Shown piece after piece: positions 34,614-42,373 of a stretch of 64,000 nt of DNA; the first letter of the stretch is position 1; each line of letters starts with the position of its first letter. The position numbers were made by a program, and so were the translations under genes. The notes beneath the pieces were generated by a model. It made no database searches. It saw only the letters and a list, made by a program, of their open reading frames with translations, and had not been told where the DNA came from. Origin of the DNA: Pedosphaera parvula Ellin514 (GTDB lineage: Bacteria; Verrucomicrobiota; Verrucomicrobiia; Limisphaerales; Pedosphaeraceae). Location: NCBI RefSeq assembly GCF_000172555.1, contig NZ_ABOX02000027.1:18691-82690 (forward strand), in the 5' to 3' direction.

Positions 34614-34889
34614 AATTCTGAAAATTAGAACGGCTTGGGTTGATATCGTTCAAACTTCCCAAATTCTTCATCCAGAAAATCTTCTGAGCCTTCCGAGATC
34701 AGTTGTTTTTTTGGAAGAAGATCCTTTAAAGGATTTTCGCATACGTGCGAGGAAACTGCAAATTCATGAATTTGAAACTTTGCATGATTTGGTATAAAAC
34801 TGCCTGTAGCCTAATGGGTTGCGCGTTGGATTGCCATAGCTCGCTTTGACTTGACAGGCGGGCACTGATAACAGTTTTAGTTAGTTCTT

Positions 34890-35030
34890 TGTCTGCTTAA
34901 TGGTCTGACCTGTTCAGGCCAGCGGGGAACCCAGATTTTCCGGTAAAACGGATTGGGGCTTACGGTGCCTGCGGCATCGGGAACACTTAGTGGTTCCAGC
35001 CCGACAGCTAACCTCGTGTGCGTAAACATT
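34890..35030 (+). promoter_or_regulatory. ydaO/yuaA-type cyclic-di-AMP riboswitch
   Basis: Conserved blocks appear in the right order: TGCTTAAT, AGCGGGGAACCCA, a hairpin TCCGGTAAAACGGA, GGGGCTTACGG, TGCC-TGC-GGCA, GGAAC...GTTCC, and the hallmark CAGCCCGACAGCTAACCTCG before TGCGT. These match the B. subtilis ydaO and T. tengcongensis riboswitches as I recall them. It lies about 80-220 bases before a KimA-like transporter, the classic target. The ends are approximate. Confidence 0.88.
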
Positions 35031-35069
35031 AAGGGCAGGAAGCCTTCCAAGACTTTCTTACCCAAACAG

Positions 35070-35088
35070 AGTGCCTATGGCACTTTTT
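35070..35088 (+). terminator. Intrinsic terminator as the riboswitch expression platform
   Basis: AGTGCC-TAT-GGCACT forms a 6-bp stem with a 3-base loop, directly followed by TTTT. It lies between the riboswitch and the start codon at 35114. Ligand binding would favour it and shut off the transporter when cyclic di-AMP is high, as in known ydaO OFF switches. The competing antiterminator was not resolved. Confidence 0.75.
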
Positions 35089-35113
35089 CCGCAGACCGCG
35101 AAAGGTGTGGTCT

Positions 35114-36949
35114 ATGATTGCCAGTAATACACGGCGTCCCCGCAATGTGGATGCGCCGAGGGCGGCCGCTATTCTTTATGGTGACTGGGGAACCAGCAAG
35201 GCATACGTGATTGGTCTCGCGTTTGCAGTGGCTGGCTACAGTTCGTTTTGGCTGATCGCCGCCATGTGTTTGCTTACGGCCCTGGTCGGGGTGAATTACA
35301 TGTCCATCTGCAAACACTATCCCGATGGCGGGGGAGTTTATGCGAGTGTGCGGCATCGTTCGGAAATCATTTCGATTGTCGGAGCGTTTCTGCTGATTGC
35401 TGATTACATTGTAACAGCGGCCATCAGTGCGTTATCAGCCTTTCAATATCTGGGCTTCGCGCATCCGGAGATTTTTGCCGCGATTGCGATTGCCTTGATC
35501 GGCGGTTTGAATTTCTTCGGACCGAAGAACACTGCTGGTCTGGCCTTTCTCATCTCGATTCCCACGCTGGTGGTGGTGGTGCTGTTGGGGATTTTTTGTC
35601 TGCCACATTTGGGAACCGCGGTGCACAACCTGCAACCGCTATCAGGAGGCTTTTGGAAAAACTGGAATGGTTTTGTCGGAGTGGTATTGGCGTTGTCCGG
35701 GGTGGAAGCGATTGCCAATGCGACGGGGGTGATGAAACTGAATCCAGGCAGCACAGATGCGAAACCGTGCGTTTCCAAAACTTCGAGCAAGGCCATTCTC
35801 TGGGTGATGATTGAGGTTTGTGTCTTCACCGCGCTGCTCGGTTTGGCAATGCATGCTTTGCATGGGCTGCAGATCAACAAGGACGATGTCGATGCTCCGG
35901 GTGCGACCGGGGTGCGGGATTACATGCTGCGTTATATGGCGCAGGTATTCGTGACCGGACCATTTGGACTGGCCGCTGGCCATGTTGCCGGCGTGGTGGT
36001 GAGCATTGTGTTTGGGTTGCTTTTGCTCTCGGCCGTGAATACCGCCATTGTGGATTTGATCGCCATTTCTTACTTGATGTCACGCGATGGAGAGCTGCCA
36101 GCCTCTTTTCAAAAACTGAATAAGTTTGGTGTGCCAAACCTCGGCATCATAGTGGCGACGGTCATTCCGGCGATACTTGTCCTGGCGGTCAAAGATATGG
36201 CCGGGTTGGCGGATCTTTATGCTGTCGGGGTGGTGGGAGCCATCGCGACAAATCTCGGGGCCAGTTCGACAGACAAGAAGCTTGGGTTGGCCAAATGGGA
36301 ACGAACGCTGATGTTCGTTACGTTCCTGATTATGGTGGCGATCGAGATTTCGCTCTTTGCGGACAAGCCGAGTGCGCGGGTATTTGCTGTTACAGTGCTG
36401 GCGGTAGGTTTGATATTACGCGGCCTAGCAAGCGAACATATTCAGAGGAAGAAACTGGCTGCGGAGACAAGCGGAGCTTTTGCGAACACGATCATTCCCA
36501 CTCCGATTGCAAAAACTGAGGTCGTTGCTCCATCGCAAACAGCGACTGGCGTCCCCATCATGGCGGCCATTCGAGGATTGGGGAAGACATTGGATTTTGC
36601 CATCAATGAGGCGAAGGAGACGCACCGGCCCCTTTACCTGCTCTTCGTGCGCGCACTGCCAGTGTTGAGCGAGCTCGACCAGACACGGAAGTGGCAGGAC
36701 GATGACGAGGCTCGCGAAATTTTTACGCTGGCGAACGCGCGGGCGGAAGGGCATCCAATAATTCCCTGTTATGCCGTAAGCGATTCCGTGGCGGATACAA
36801 TCGTTGATATCGCGGCCACGATGGGAGCGAGCCATCTCATTCTTGGCGCGCCCGAACGCAAAGGGCTCGTGCAGATGTTGCGGGGAGATGTGGTGCGGAA
36901 GGTATCAAACGATCTTCCGGAAGCCATTCATCTATTGGTTTACGCCTGA
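35114..36949 (+). CDS. KimA-like APC-superfamily transporter with USP-type C-terminal domain, probable K+ importer
   Basis: This 611-residue inner-membrane protein has about twelve helices, then a cytosolic domain. KimA-like features are the CKHYPDGGGVYASVRHR loop after the third helix, ADYIVTAAISALSA, and a length matching B. subtilis KimA (607). Residues about 480-611 resemble a universal stress fold (DIAATMGASHLILGAPERKG, VVRKVSNDLPEAIHLLVY). The start at ATG 35114 has AAGG 8 bases before it; a GTG at 35105 is inferior. The riboswitch just upstream supports K+ transport. Its 3' end overlaps the convergent gene by 18 bases. Confidence 0.82.
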   Translation: MIASNTRRPRNVDAPRAAAILYGDWGTSKAYVIGLAFAVAGYSSFWLIAAMCLLTALVGVNYMSICKHYPDGGGVYASVRHRSEIISIVGAFLLIADYIVTAAISALSAFQYLGFAHPEIFAAIAIALIGGLNFFGPKNTAGLAFLISIPTLVVVVLLGIFCLPHLGTAVHNLQPLSGGFWKNWNGFVGVVLALSGVEAIANATGVMKLNPGSTDAKPCVSKTSSKAILWVMIEVCVFTALLGLAMHALHGLQINKDDVDAPGATGVRDYMLRYMAQVFVTGPFGLAAGHVAGVVVSIVFGLLLLSAVNTAIVDLIAISYLMSRDGELPASFQKLNKFGVPNLGIIVATVIPAILVLAVKDMAGLADLYAVGVVGAIATNLGASSTDKKLGLAKWERTLMFVTFLIMVAIEISLFADKPSARVFAVTVLAVGLILRGLASEHIQRKKLAAETSGAFANTIIPTPIAKTEVVAPSQTATGVPIMAAIRGLGKTLDFAINEAKETHRPLYLLFVRALPVLSELDQTRKWQDDDEAREIFTLANARAEGHPIIPCYAVSDSVADTIVDIAATMGASHLILGAPERKGLVQMLRGDVVRKVSNDLPEAIHLLVYA

Positions 36950-38149
36950 GGCTGGCTTGCTGTTGCGAACTGCCCTGTCCGCCAGGTCCTGTCGATCCAG
37001 AACCCAGCGGGCAAGGCGGTCGTAGAATTGACGGTGTTCGGGTTTTTCGGACTTGGAAATCTTGATGAATGCACCACCACCTTCGTAGTAGGCGATGGCG
37101 GCTGAACTCTTGATTCCATTGGTTTCAAAAGCATTCAGATAAGGCTGCAGGCGTGAGCCGAATCTTTGCGGATCGGTGATGAGTCGACCATCGAGTTCCA
37201 GCTCCATGCCCATGCTGTGTTGACGGGCAAAGTCACATGCCTCCTGCAAGCGGCTAAGAGGCAATTCGGGATGAAAGAAGTAGTTCGGCTGCTGGTATGC
37301 GACGTCGAAGCCGAGTTGTTTCCAATCACCGGAATGAGTTGAGCGCCAGTAAGGAATCCAGAAGAAGCTCAGTTTGTTGGAACGGATGTGATTGCCGATT
37401 TCGGGAAGGATGATCTTTCGTGAGTCGGGTGCACTTTCTGCGATCCAATAGAATCCGGCAAGCTCAAGATGCGCAGGGGCGAGCTGCTTCCATTTTTCAA
37501 GAGCGGCCTGAATATACCAATCGCAGGCGGCGATACGATCCGTTGGATTCGTGAAATTGAGTTGTTTACCTGCGATTTCACCCCAATCGGTTTGCGTATG
37601 ATTTGGTTCAGGAAGTGTGATGACCACCTGGCGTGGGCGGAGTGGTTTGCCGATGCGTTTCTCGGTATTGCCGATGGTTGTTTCCAGGGCAGGAATCGCA
37701 TGGCCGGGTTCGAAAAAACGATTTAGAAGCCATTGCCATTGCTCTTTGTGAGCCGGCTTTTGTTTCCATCCCTCCTCGAATTCGGCTCCCTGGCCATCCT
37801 TGAATTCCAGGAACAAGAAGCCATCGAACAGCCATTCTTCCTTGCCGGTCGTGCGATCAGCATAGCTGACGTATGGCTGAAGTTCATCCAAGGTCCAGGC
37901 TGGCCGGTTACTCATGCCGCAATAGATGATCGTGAGATCGGTGATGTTTGGCCTGGTGGTTTGGTATAATGGAAAGTTAGCCGTATTGGTTTCTGCAGCT
38001 CGTGACACCCGGCGTAATCCGAATACGGTGACGATTACCAATAAACAATAAATCAAACATTTGTTCACGCAGTAACAGAAGCTGGAGCACGAGAAGATAT
38101 TCAAACCGAATTTAAAAGAGATTCGAAGATGAGTTAAAACAGAGGGCAT
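36932..38149 (-). CDS. Secreted DUF4855-like protein
   Basis: A signal-peptide-like hydrophobic stretch (LIYCLLVIVTVFG) precedes a domain with NITDLTIIYCG, WTLDELQPYVSY, EWLFDGFLFLEF, KLSFFWIPYWRST, LGFDVAYQQPNYFF and GMELELDGRL. This looks like a glycosidase-type (beta/alpha)8 barrel and follows what I remember of DUF4855 (no assigned reaction). The start is uncertain: ATG 38149, or a GTG at 38068 that gives a cleaner signal peptide. An ORF extension to 38248 is unlikely. It overlaps the KimA-like gene's end by 18 bases. Confidence 0.65.
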   Translation of the reverse strand: MPSVLTHLRISFKFGLNIFSCSSFCYCVNKCLIYCLLVIVTVFGLRRVSRAAETNTANFPLYQTTRPNITDLTIIYCGMSNRPAWTLDELQPYVSYADRTTGKEEWLFDGFLFLEFKDGQGAEFEEGWKQKPAHKEQWQWLLNRFFEPGHAIPALETTIGNTEKRIGKPLRPRQVVITLPEPNHTQTDWGEIAGKQLNFTNPTDRIAACDWYIQAALEKWKQLAPAHLELAGFYWIAESAPDSRKIILPEIGNHIRSNKLSFFWIPYWRSTHSGDWKQLGFDVAYQQPNYFFHPELPLSRLQEACDFARQHSMGMELELDGRLITDPQRFGSRLQPYLNAFETNGIKSSAAIAYYEGGGAFIKISKSEKPEHRQFYDRLARWVLDRQDLADRAVRNSKPASGVNQ

Positions 38150-38187
38150 TGCGGATACTAAGTGGGCAAAGCGGTACGCAGAGAAGC

Positions 38188-39039
38188 CTAAGACCCCTTC
38201 AGTTTCCAACCATAACCACCCCAAGGTTTGTGTTGGAGATGTGCCCAAAAAGCCTCGGCAATTCTTCGGTCCATTTCCCCAAGAATTTCAGGATCGTTGA
38301 TGTCACGATCCACATGATTGAAGACACCATCCGTTCCAATTTCCAGGACCAGCCATTTGCCATTCTGCTGAATCAAATCCACGCAACCGAAGGATTCCAA
38401 AAGCCCGGCGGCTGAAAGGGTGGCATGTGCTTGATCTTTGGCTTCTGACGGAGGCTTATCTAAATGAACGTACCGAGCGCCGCGTGCATGAGCCACCCAT
38501 GGTGATGGTTTCACGCCGGAAGGAAACCTGCGTACGTTGAATCCAAATATGTCACCAGCAACTCCGTAGAGTCGGTAAACTTCAGGATTCTCCATGCGCA
38601 CAAATTCCTGGACGATGTAAGGAGTCGGCCAGTCCGCAGGAATCGTTTCAGCGGGTTTGAGGAGGCGATGACCACTGGCACCGCAAGAAATCGGATATTT
38701 CAGAGCCCATTCCTTTGGCGAGTGCGAGACTAGAGCATTCACCTCTTGCGGCGTGTTCAGGAGATGGGTTTCTGGCGTGGAGATTTTGTGCTTCAAAAAG
38801 AGTTCAGCCTGAAGTCGCTTATCAGATGCAACTCTGATGGATTCGAAAGGAATGAAAAGCTTTTCAGAAGGGGGAGAGGTTTTTTCCCAGCACAAAAGGT
38901 AATTAAACTCGCGTGGCGTATCAGACACCTCCACCCATAAGACTTGTGTCATGTGCCGGGCATGTTCTTCAAATGCCCAAGCACCGCTTCCCTGATTTAC
39001 AACGGTACATGAGGGTAAAACCGCACTCTCCCTATTCAT
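38188..39039 (-). CDS. Stand-alone ATP-grasp protein
   Basis: The 283-residue soluble protein starts at MNRESAVLPSC (39039); the longer open frame crosses the neighbouring gene's end. ATP-grasp features are KLFIPFESIRVASDKRLQ, AELFLKHKISTPETH, ALKYPISCGASGHRLLKP (P-loop-like lysine region), IVQEFVRMENPEVYRLYG, and the metal-binding LLESFGCVDLIQ ... WLVLEIGTDGVFNHVDRD. This fold ligates an acyl phosphate to an amine (RimK, glutathione and peptide-tagging enzymes). Its substrate is unknown. It is unrelated in length and context to the ATP-grasp of the operon at 48-49 kb. Confidence 0.8.
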   Translation of the reverse strand: MNRESAVLPSCTVVNQGSGAWAFEEHARHMTQVLWVEVSDTPREFNYLLCWEKTSPPSEKLFIPFESIRVASDKRLQAELFLKHKISTPETHLLNTPQEVNALVSHSPKEWALKYPISCGASGHRLLKPAETIPADWPTPYIVQEFVRMENPEVYRLYGVAGDIFGFNVRRFPSGVKPSPWVAHARGARYVHLDKPPSEAKDQAHATLSAAGLLESFGCVDLIQQNGKWLVLEIGTDGVFNHVDRDINDPEILGEMDRRIAEAFWAHLQHKPWGGYGWKLKGS

Positions 39040-39082
39040 GGTAGAAAGAGTGCAGGACCCGAATTGAAAAGAAAAGCTGGAA

Positions 39083-40813
39083 TCAGAGATGCGGGGTTGG
39101 CGGTTTGATAGGTGTTTGAGAGGACAAGACACCTTTTGCCTTGGTTTTGCGCTTGTAAACCTTGTCGCCGCAGGTGACGTAGAGATCGTCGAAGTTGCTG
39201 CCACCAAGGACAACATTGGAGAGCCAGGCTCTTTGTGGTTTTGAGATAATGCCGTTGACGCGGCCAGCTTGATCACAAACTTGCACGCCCATTTCGGTGG
39301 CGACGTAGAGCCGCCCCTGGGTATCAACCGTCATGCCATCAGCACCGCTTTGTGAGGTGCCGTTGGGTGTGTGCAAATAAAAATATTTTTGTTTGTCTAC
39401 CAAAGAACCATCAGACTGAATGTGAAATGAGTAAACAAATTCACCATCGGTGTCAGCAACGAGCAAAAGACTTTGGTCCGGTGTGAACCTAACGCCATTC
39501 GGCTTCGTAATACCTTCATCAACGACACGCTTCTCACCCTTGGAATTGATAAACCAGACTTTGTGATGGGGTGGATCTGTGAAGTAGATTTCCCCTTTGG
39601 AGTTGACTGCGATGTCGTTTGAATCCGCGTCCTCAGCAATGACAGTTTCCTTTGCATTTTCGTCATAGGATACGATGCGCTTTTTGCCGTTCTGACAGGC
39701 GTAGAGCTTACCGTCCGGGCCAAACATAAGCCCGTTCGCAGCGAAGGTGTTCTCAGCAAAGACAGAGACTTTGCCATCGAGACCAATTTTGTGAATGCGA
39801 TTGTTGGGGATATCGGTGAAAAAGACTTCGCCTTTGATGTTGGCGGCGGGACCTTCAGTGAATTTGTAGCCGGAGCAAATCAATTGCCATTGCTCGCCTG
39901 GAATCAGAATGTCCATCAGGGGTTGTTTGGAATCCTTGCCGGCAGTGATGGCAGCAGGATAATCCTTCCAGAGCCACCGCATGGCGTCAGGAAAGATGGC
40001 TGTGGCATGCTTGCCGTTGTGACTGCCATCGCCCCAAATGTGATTGACTTCATAACCTGAGAATTCCAGGGCGGAGAGCATTTCCAGATTGGCAAGATGC
40101 CAGTTGCCGCCGTAGATATTCAAGTCGTTGGAGCCGTCCTGCAGAAAGATGCGAATGGGTTTTGGTTCCGTCTTGCGGATCAAGGTTGGGTATTCGTTCC
40201 CGCCCCGAAGTCCCACATAGGTGCCGATGGAACTGAAAACGCGGCTGAACTGCTGCGGGCGTTCCCAGGCAGCGGTAAAGGCACAAATCGCTCCTGAGCT
40301 GGCGCCAGCAATGGCGTGGTCATTGCCATTGGTGCTGATGTTGTATTTTTTTGTGACCGCCGGAAGCAGTTCATCCATCAGAAAGCGGACGTAGTTGTCG
40401 CCCAGGCCATCGTATTCGTAGCTGCGATTGAATCGGTCCAAGGCATTGGTTGAATCGGCAAGGACGCGGCCATGCATAATGAATACACCAATGGTGACGG
40501 GCATTTCCTTTTTTGCGATCAGGTTGTCGAACACGACCGGGGCTTGATACTGAATGCCATCCTGAAAAACCATCAGGCAAGCCGGGTTGGCAGCATCATA
40601 CTGTTTTGGAACGTACACCCAATAATCACGCACGGTGCCTGGGAAAATCTTGCTATGCGCGAAAGTATATTTGGTGACTTCGCCCTTGGGAACGCCGTCC
40701 TGCGGTTTGGAGTCGGGGCCAGGCGGATAATCATCAGCACCAAAAGCAGGCGAAGTTAGACACAGGGCCAGAAAGCTGAAAAAAAGAAATGCGCGCATAA
40801 AGGATGCGCGCAT
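39083..40813 (-). CDS. Secreted esterase fused to an SMP-30/gluconolactonase beta-propeller
   Basis: A signal peptide (FLFFSFLALCLTSPAFGA) leads a 576-residue protein. Residues about 45-295 form an Esterase-D/enterochelin-esterase alpha/beta hydrolase: RDYWVYVPKQYD, FQDGIQYQ, nucleophile serine in AIAGASSGAICAF, and WGDGSHNGKHA with the catalytic His. Residues about 305-560 form a six-bladed gluconolactonase/SMP-30 propeller: EGPAANIKGEVFFTDI, GLMFGPDGKLYACQ, PNGVRFTPDQSLLLVADT. The two together suggest action on sugar esters then lactones in the periplasm. The first ATG (40813) and one at 40798 share a repeated ATGCGCGCAT. Confidence 0.85.
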   Translation of the reverse strand: MRASFMRAFLFFSFLALCLTSPAFGADDYPPGPDSKPQDGVPKGEVTKYTFAHSKIFPGTVRDYWVYVPKQYDAANPACLMVFQDGIQYQAPVVFDNLIAKKEMPVTIGVFIMHGRVLADSTNALDRFNRSYEYDGLGDNYVRFLMDELLPAVTKKYNISTNGNDHAIAGASSGAICAFTAAWERPQQFSRVFSSIGTYVGLRGGNEYPTLIRKTEPKPIRIFLQDGSNDLNIYGGNWHLANLEMLSALEFSGYEVNHIWGDGSHNGKHATAIFPDAMRWLWKDYPAAITAGKDSKQPLMDILIPGEQWQLICSGYKFTEGPAANIKGEVFFTDIPNNRIHKIGLDGKVSVFAENTFAANGLMFGPDGKLYACQNGKKRIVSYDENAKETVIAEDADSNDIAVNSKGEIYFTDPPHHKVWFINSKGEKRVVDEGITKPNGVRFTPDQSLLLVADTDGEFVYSFHIQSDGSLVDKQKYFYLHTPNGTSQSGADGMTVDTQGRLYVATEMGVQVCDQAGRVNGIISKPQRAWLSNVVLGGSNFDDLYVTCGDKVYKRKTKAKGVLSSQTPIKPPTPHL

Positions 40814-40867
40814 TATGAAGAGGACAAGAACAGTTTCAACTAAAAGCGATCCTAACTACGATCCTAA

Positions 40868-41578
40868 CTAAATGACCGGAGTTCCAACCGGTTCCTCTTC
40901 CTCTTCCATTTCCACCCCTTCCCTGGATTCAAAAACATTACTGCCATAGATGGCGGCGGCAACCGCAGCGCCAGCAGTGAGCCAGCCCAAAGTTGGCAGC
41001 AGGCGGCCCCTGCGTGAAGTTTTGATGGACGCCTTGTGCTCGGCAAACAGGGAGATCATCTCACGATTGAACTGGATCAAGTCCAAGGGAGACCGGCTGG
41101 AAATCCAATTGCCGTCACGCACAGCGGCATTATTAACCCAATTGCCGCCCGCGTTGATAACATCGTCCTTAATACCGGGCCAGGAAGTAAGCGTGCGGTT
41201 TTTAACCACGCCTGCAGAAACCAGGACCCATGGTCCGTGACAGATGACGGCGATGGGTTTGTTGGCAGCGTCAAATTCCCGCACAAACTGCAGGACACTG
41301 TCACTCTGGCGCAAAAAGTCCGGGTTTATGTGACCACCAGGTATCAGCAACGCATCGTAGTTGTCGGGGTTGGCCCTGAAAATGGTGCGATTAACCTTAA
41401 TGTTCTTGCCGGGAAGGAGAAGGTTCATGCCTTTGATTTTTCCCGGATGCAATGAAATGACCTCTATTTGGGCACCGTGTTTTTCCAGGTGTTTTACGGG
41501 AGAGGTTAATTCAATCTGTTCAACTCCATCGGCTGCCAGGACGGCAACGCGTATTCCATTCAGTTTCTTTCCGGCCAT
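40868..41578 (-). CDS. DJ-1/PfpI-family protein with a C-terminal membrane helix and acidic tail
   Basis: Residues 1-180 are a class I glutamine-amidotransferase-like fold: E20 in ADGVEQIELTSP, nucleophile elbow C113-H114 in PIAVICHGPWVLV, and LLIPGGHINPDFLRQ. Members (PfpI, YhbO, YajL) act in stress as deglycases or chaperone-like hydrolases. Unlike the usual 170-190 residues, this one continues with a linker, a transmembrane helix (LGWLTAGAAVAAAIYGSNVF) and a glutamate-rich end, so it is anchored to the membrane. It is divergently placed from the TetR gene with about 180 bases between. Confidence 0.88.
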   Translation of the reverse strand: MAGKKLNGIRVAVLAADGVEQIELTSPVKHLEKHGAQIEVISLHPGKIKGMNLLLPGKNIKVNRTIFRANPDNYDALLIPGGHINPDFLRQSDSVLQFVREFDAANKPIAVICHGPWVLVSAGVVKNRTLTSWPGIKDDVINAGGNWVNNAAVRDGNWISSRSPLDLIQFNREMISLFAEHKASIKTSRRGRLLPTLGWLTAGAAVAAAIYGSNVFESREGVEMEEEEEPVGTPVI

Positions 41579-41744
41579 AGATTTTTCTCCTTAGTTCGTT
41601 GATAATCACATCCAATAACTGCCGGGCGCAAAGTGGAGTACGCACCTGCACCTCTATTGTGGGAAACCAGTCCTCACAAATGAAGGTAGATCACAAGAGA
41701 CGCGAGTCAAGCGGACTAGTGAAACTGACCCAACCAACACGACG

Positions 41745-41782
41745 TTGACAGGGAAAAACTCATGGTATACCGTCCGGTCGGT
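41745..41782 (+). promoter_or_regulatory. Promoter and overlapping TetR-type operator
   Basis: TTGACA (41745-41750), 15 bases, then TATACC (41766-41771) form a promoter. The palindrome ACCGTCCGGTCGGT (41769-41782) overlaps the -10 and matches the common TetR-family half-site ACCG(A/T)C at 6 of 7 pairs. The regulator's gene begins at 41789, seven bases later. A bound regulator would block its own transcription. Confidence 0.65.
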
Positions 41783-41788
41783 TTACGG

Positions 41789-42337
41789 ATGAGAGAGTAT
41801 TCCAATTCGCGAGAGAAGATACTGCATGCCGCCGAAGAACTGGTAATGGAGGTCGGCGCAGGTCATCTGACCCTTGACGCGGTGGCAAGAAAGGCTGGCG
41901 TCAGCAAGGGGGGATTGATGTATAATTTTCCAACCAAAGAATCGCTGTTGGAAGGAATGATAGTTCGCCTGGTCACCTTTTGGAAGGAGAGCTATTTGAG
42001 GGCGGTAAACGATTTTCCCAATACCGCGATTGGAAAATTGAAGGCGCAAATCAAAGCAGCCGTGACTCTAGATCCAAGATATCGCTGCGTAACGAACGCA
42101 TTGCTGGCGGCATCGGCCAACGAGCCGAAATTAATGATCCCGGTGAAGAAGCATTATCGACAGGTGTTTGCTGAATTACAGGATGCCGGGATTGATTTTG
42201 AAACGGCGGCCGTGCTCCTGATGGCCGCGAGCGGCCTGTGCACCACGGAAATAATGGGTTGCTCACCCTTCTCGGGTGGCGAGAGAAGCGGAGTAATAGA
42301 TCAGCTTTTAACGATGGCCGATTCGGCCAGAGGTTAG
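41789..42337 (+). CDS. TetR-family transcriptional repressor
   Basis: The 182-residue protein is all-helical. The N-terminal HTH reads REKILHAAEELVMEVGAGH and VARKAGVSKGGLMYNFPTKESL. The C-terminal ligand domain (TetR_C_33/AefR-like) has the basic residues and RCVTNALLAASANEPKLM, with a hydrophobic pocket. ATG 41789 is chosen; the ATG at 41762 would place the operator inside the coding region. The gene precedes squalene-hopene cyclase by 36 bases in the same direction, so it may respond to a lipid and control hopanoid synthesis. The ligand is not known. Confidence 0.88.
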   Translation: MREYSNSREKILHAAEELVMEVGAGHLTLDAVARKAGVSKGGLMYNFPTKESLLEGMIVRLVTFWKESYLRAVNDFPNTAIGKLKAQIKAAVTLDPRYRCVTNALLAASANEPKLMIPVKKHYRQVFAELQDAGIDFETAAVLLMAASGLCTTEIMGCSPFSGGERSGVIDQLLTMADSARG

Positions 42338-42373
42338 CGGGAAACCTTAATCAGAAGAGTTTTCAGTCAAACG

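Noticed and set aside
34597..34797. A 66-residue open frame on the + strand
   Set aside because: It overlaps the start of the zinc-ribbon gene, lacks a ribosome site, and shows no recognisable domain. The sequence after it is riboswitch leader.
34890..35030. 6S RNA or tmRNA as an explanation of the structured leader
   Set aside because: No tmRNA ends or peptide frame, no 6S central bubble; the ydaO hallmark blocks fit in order.
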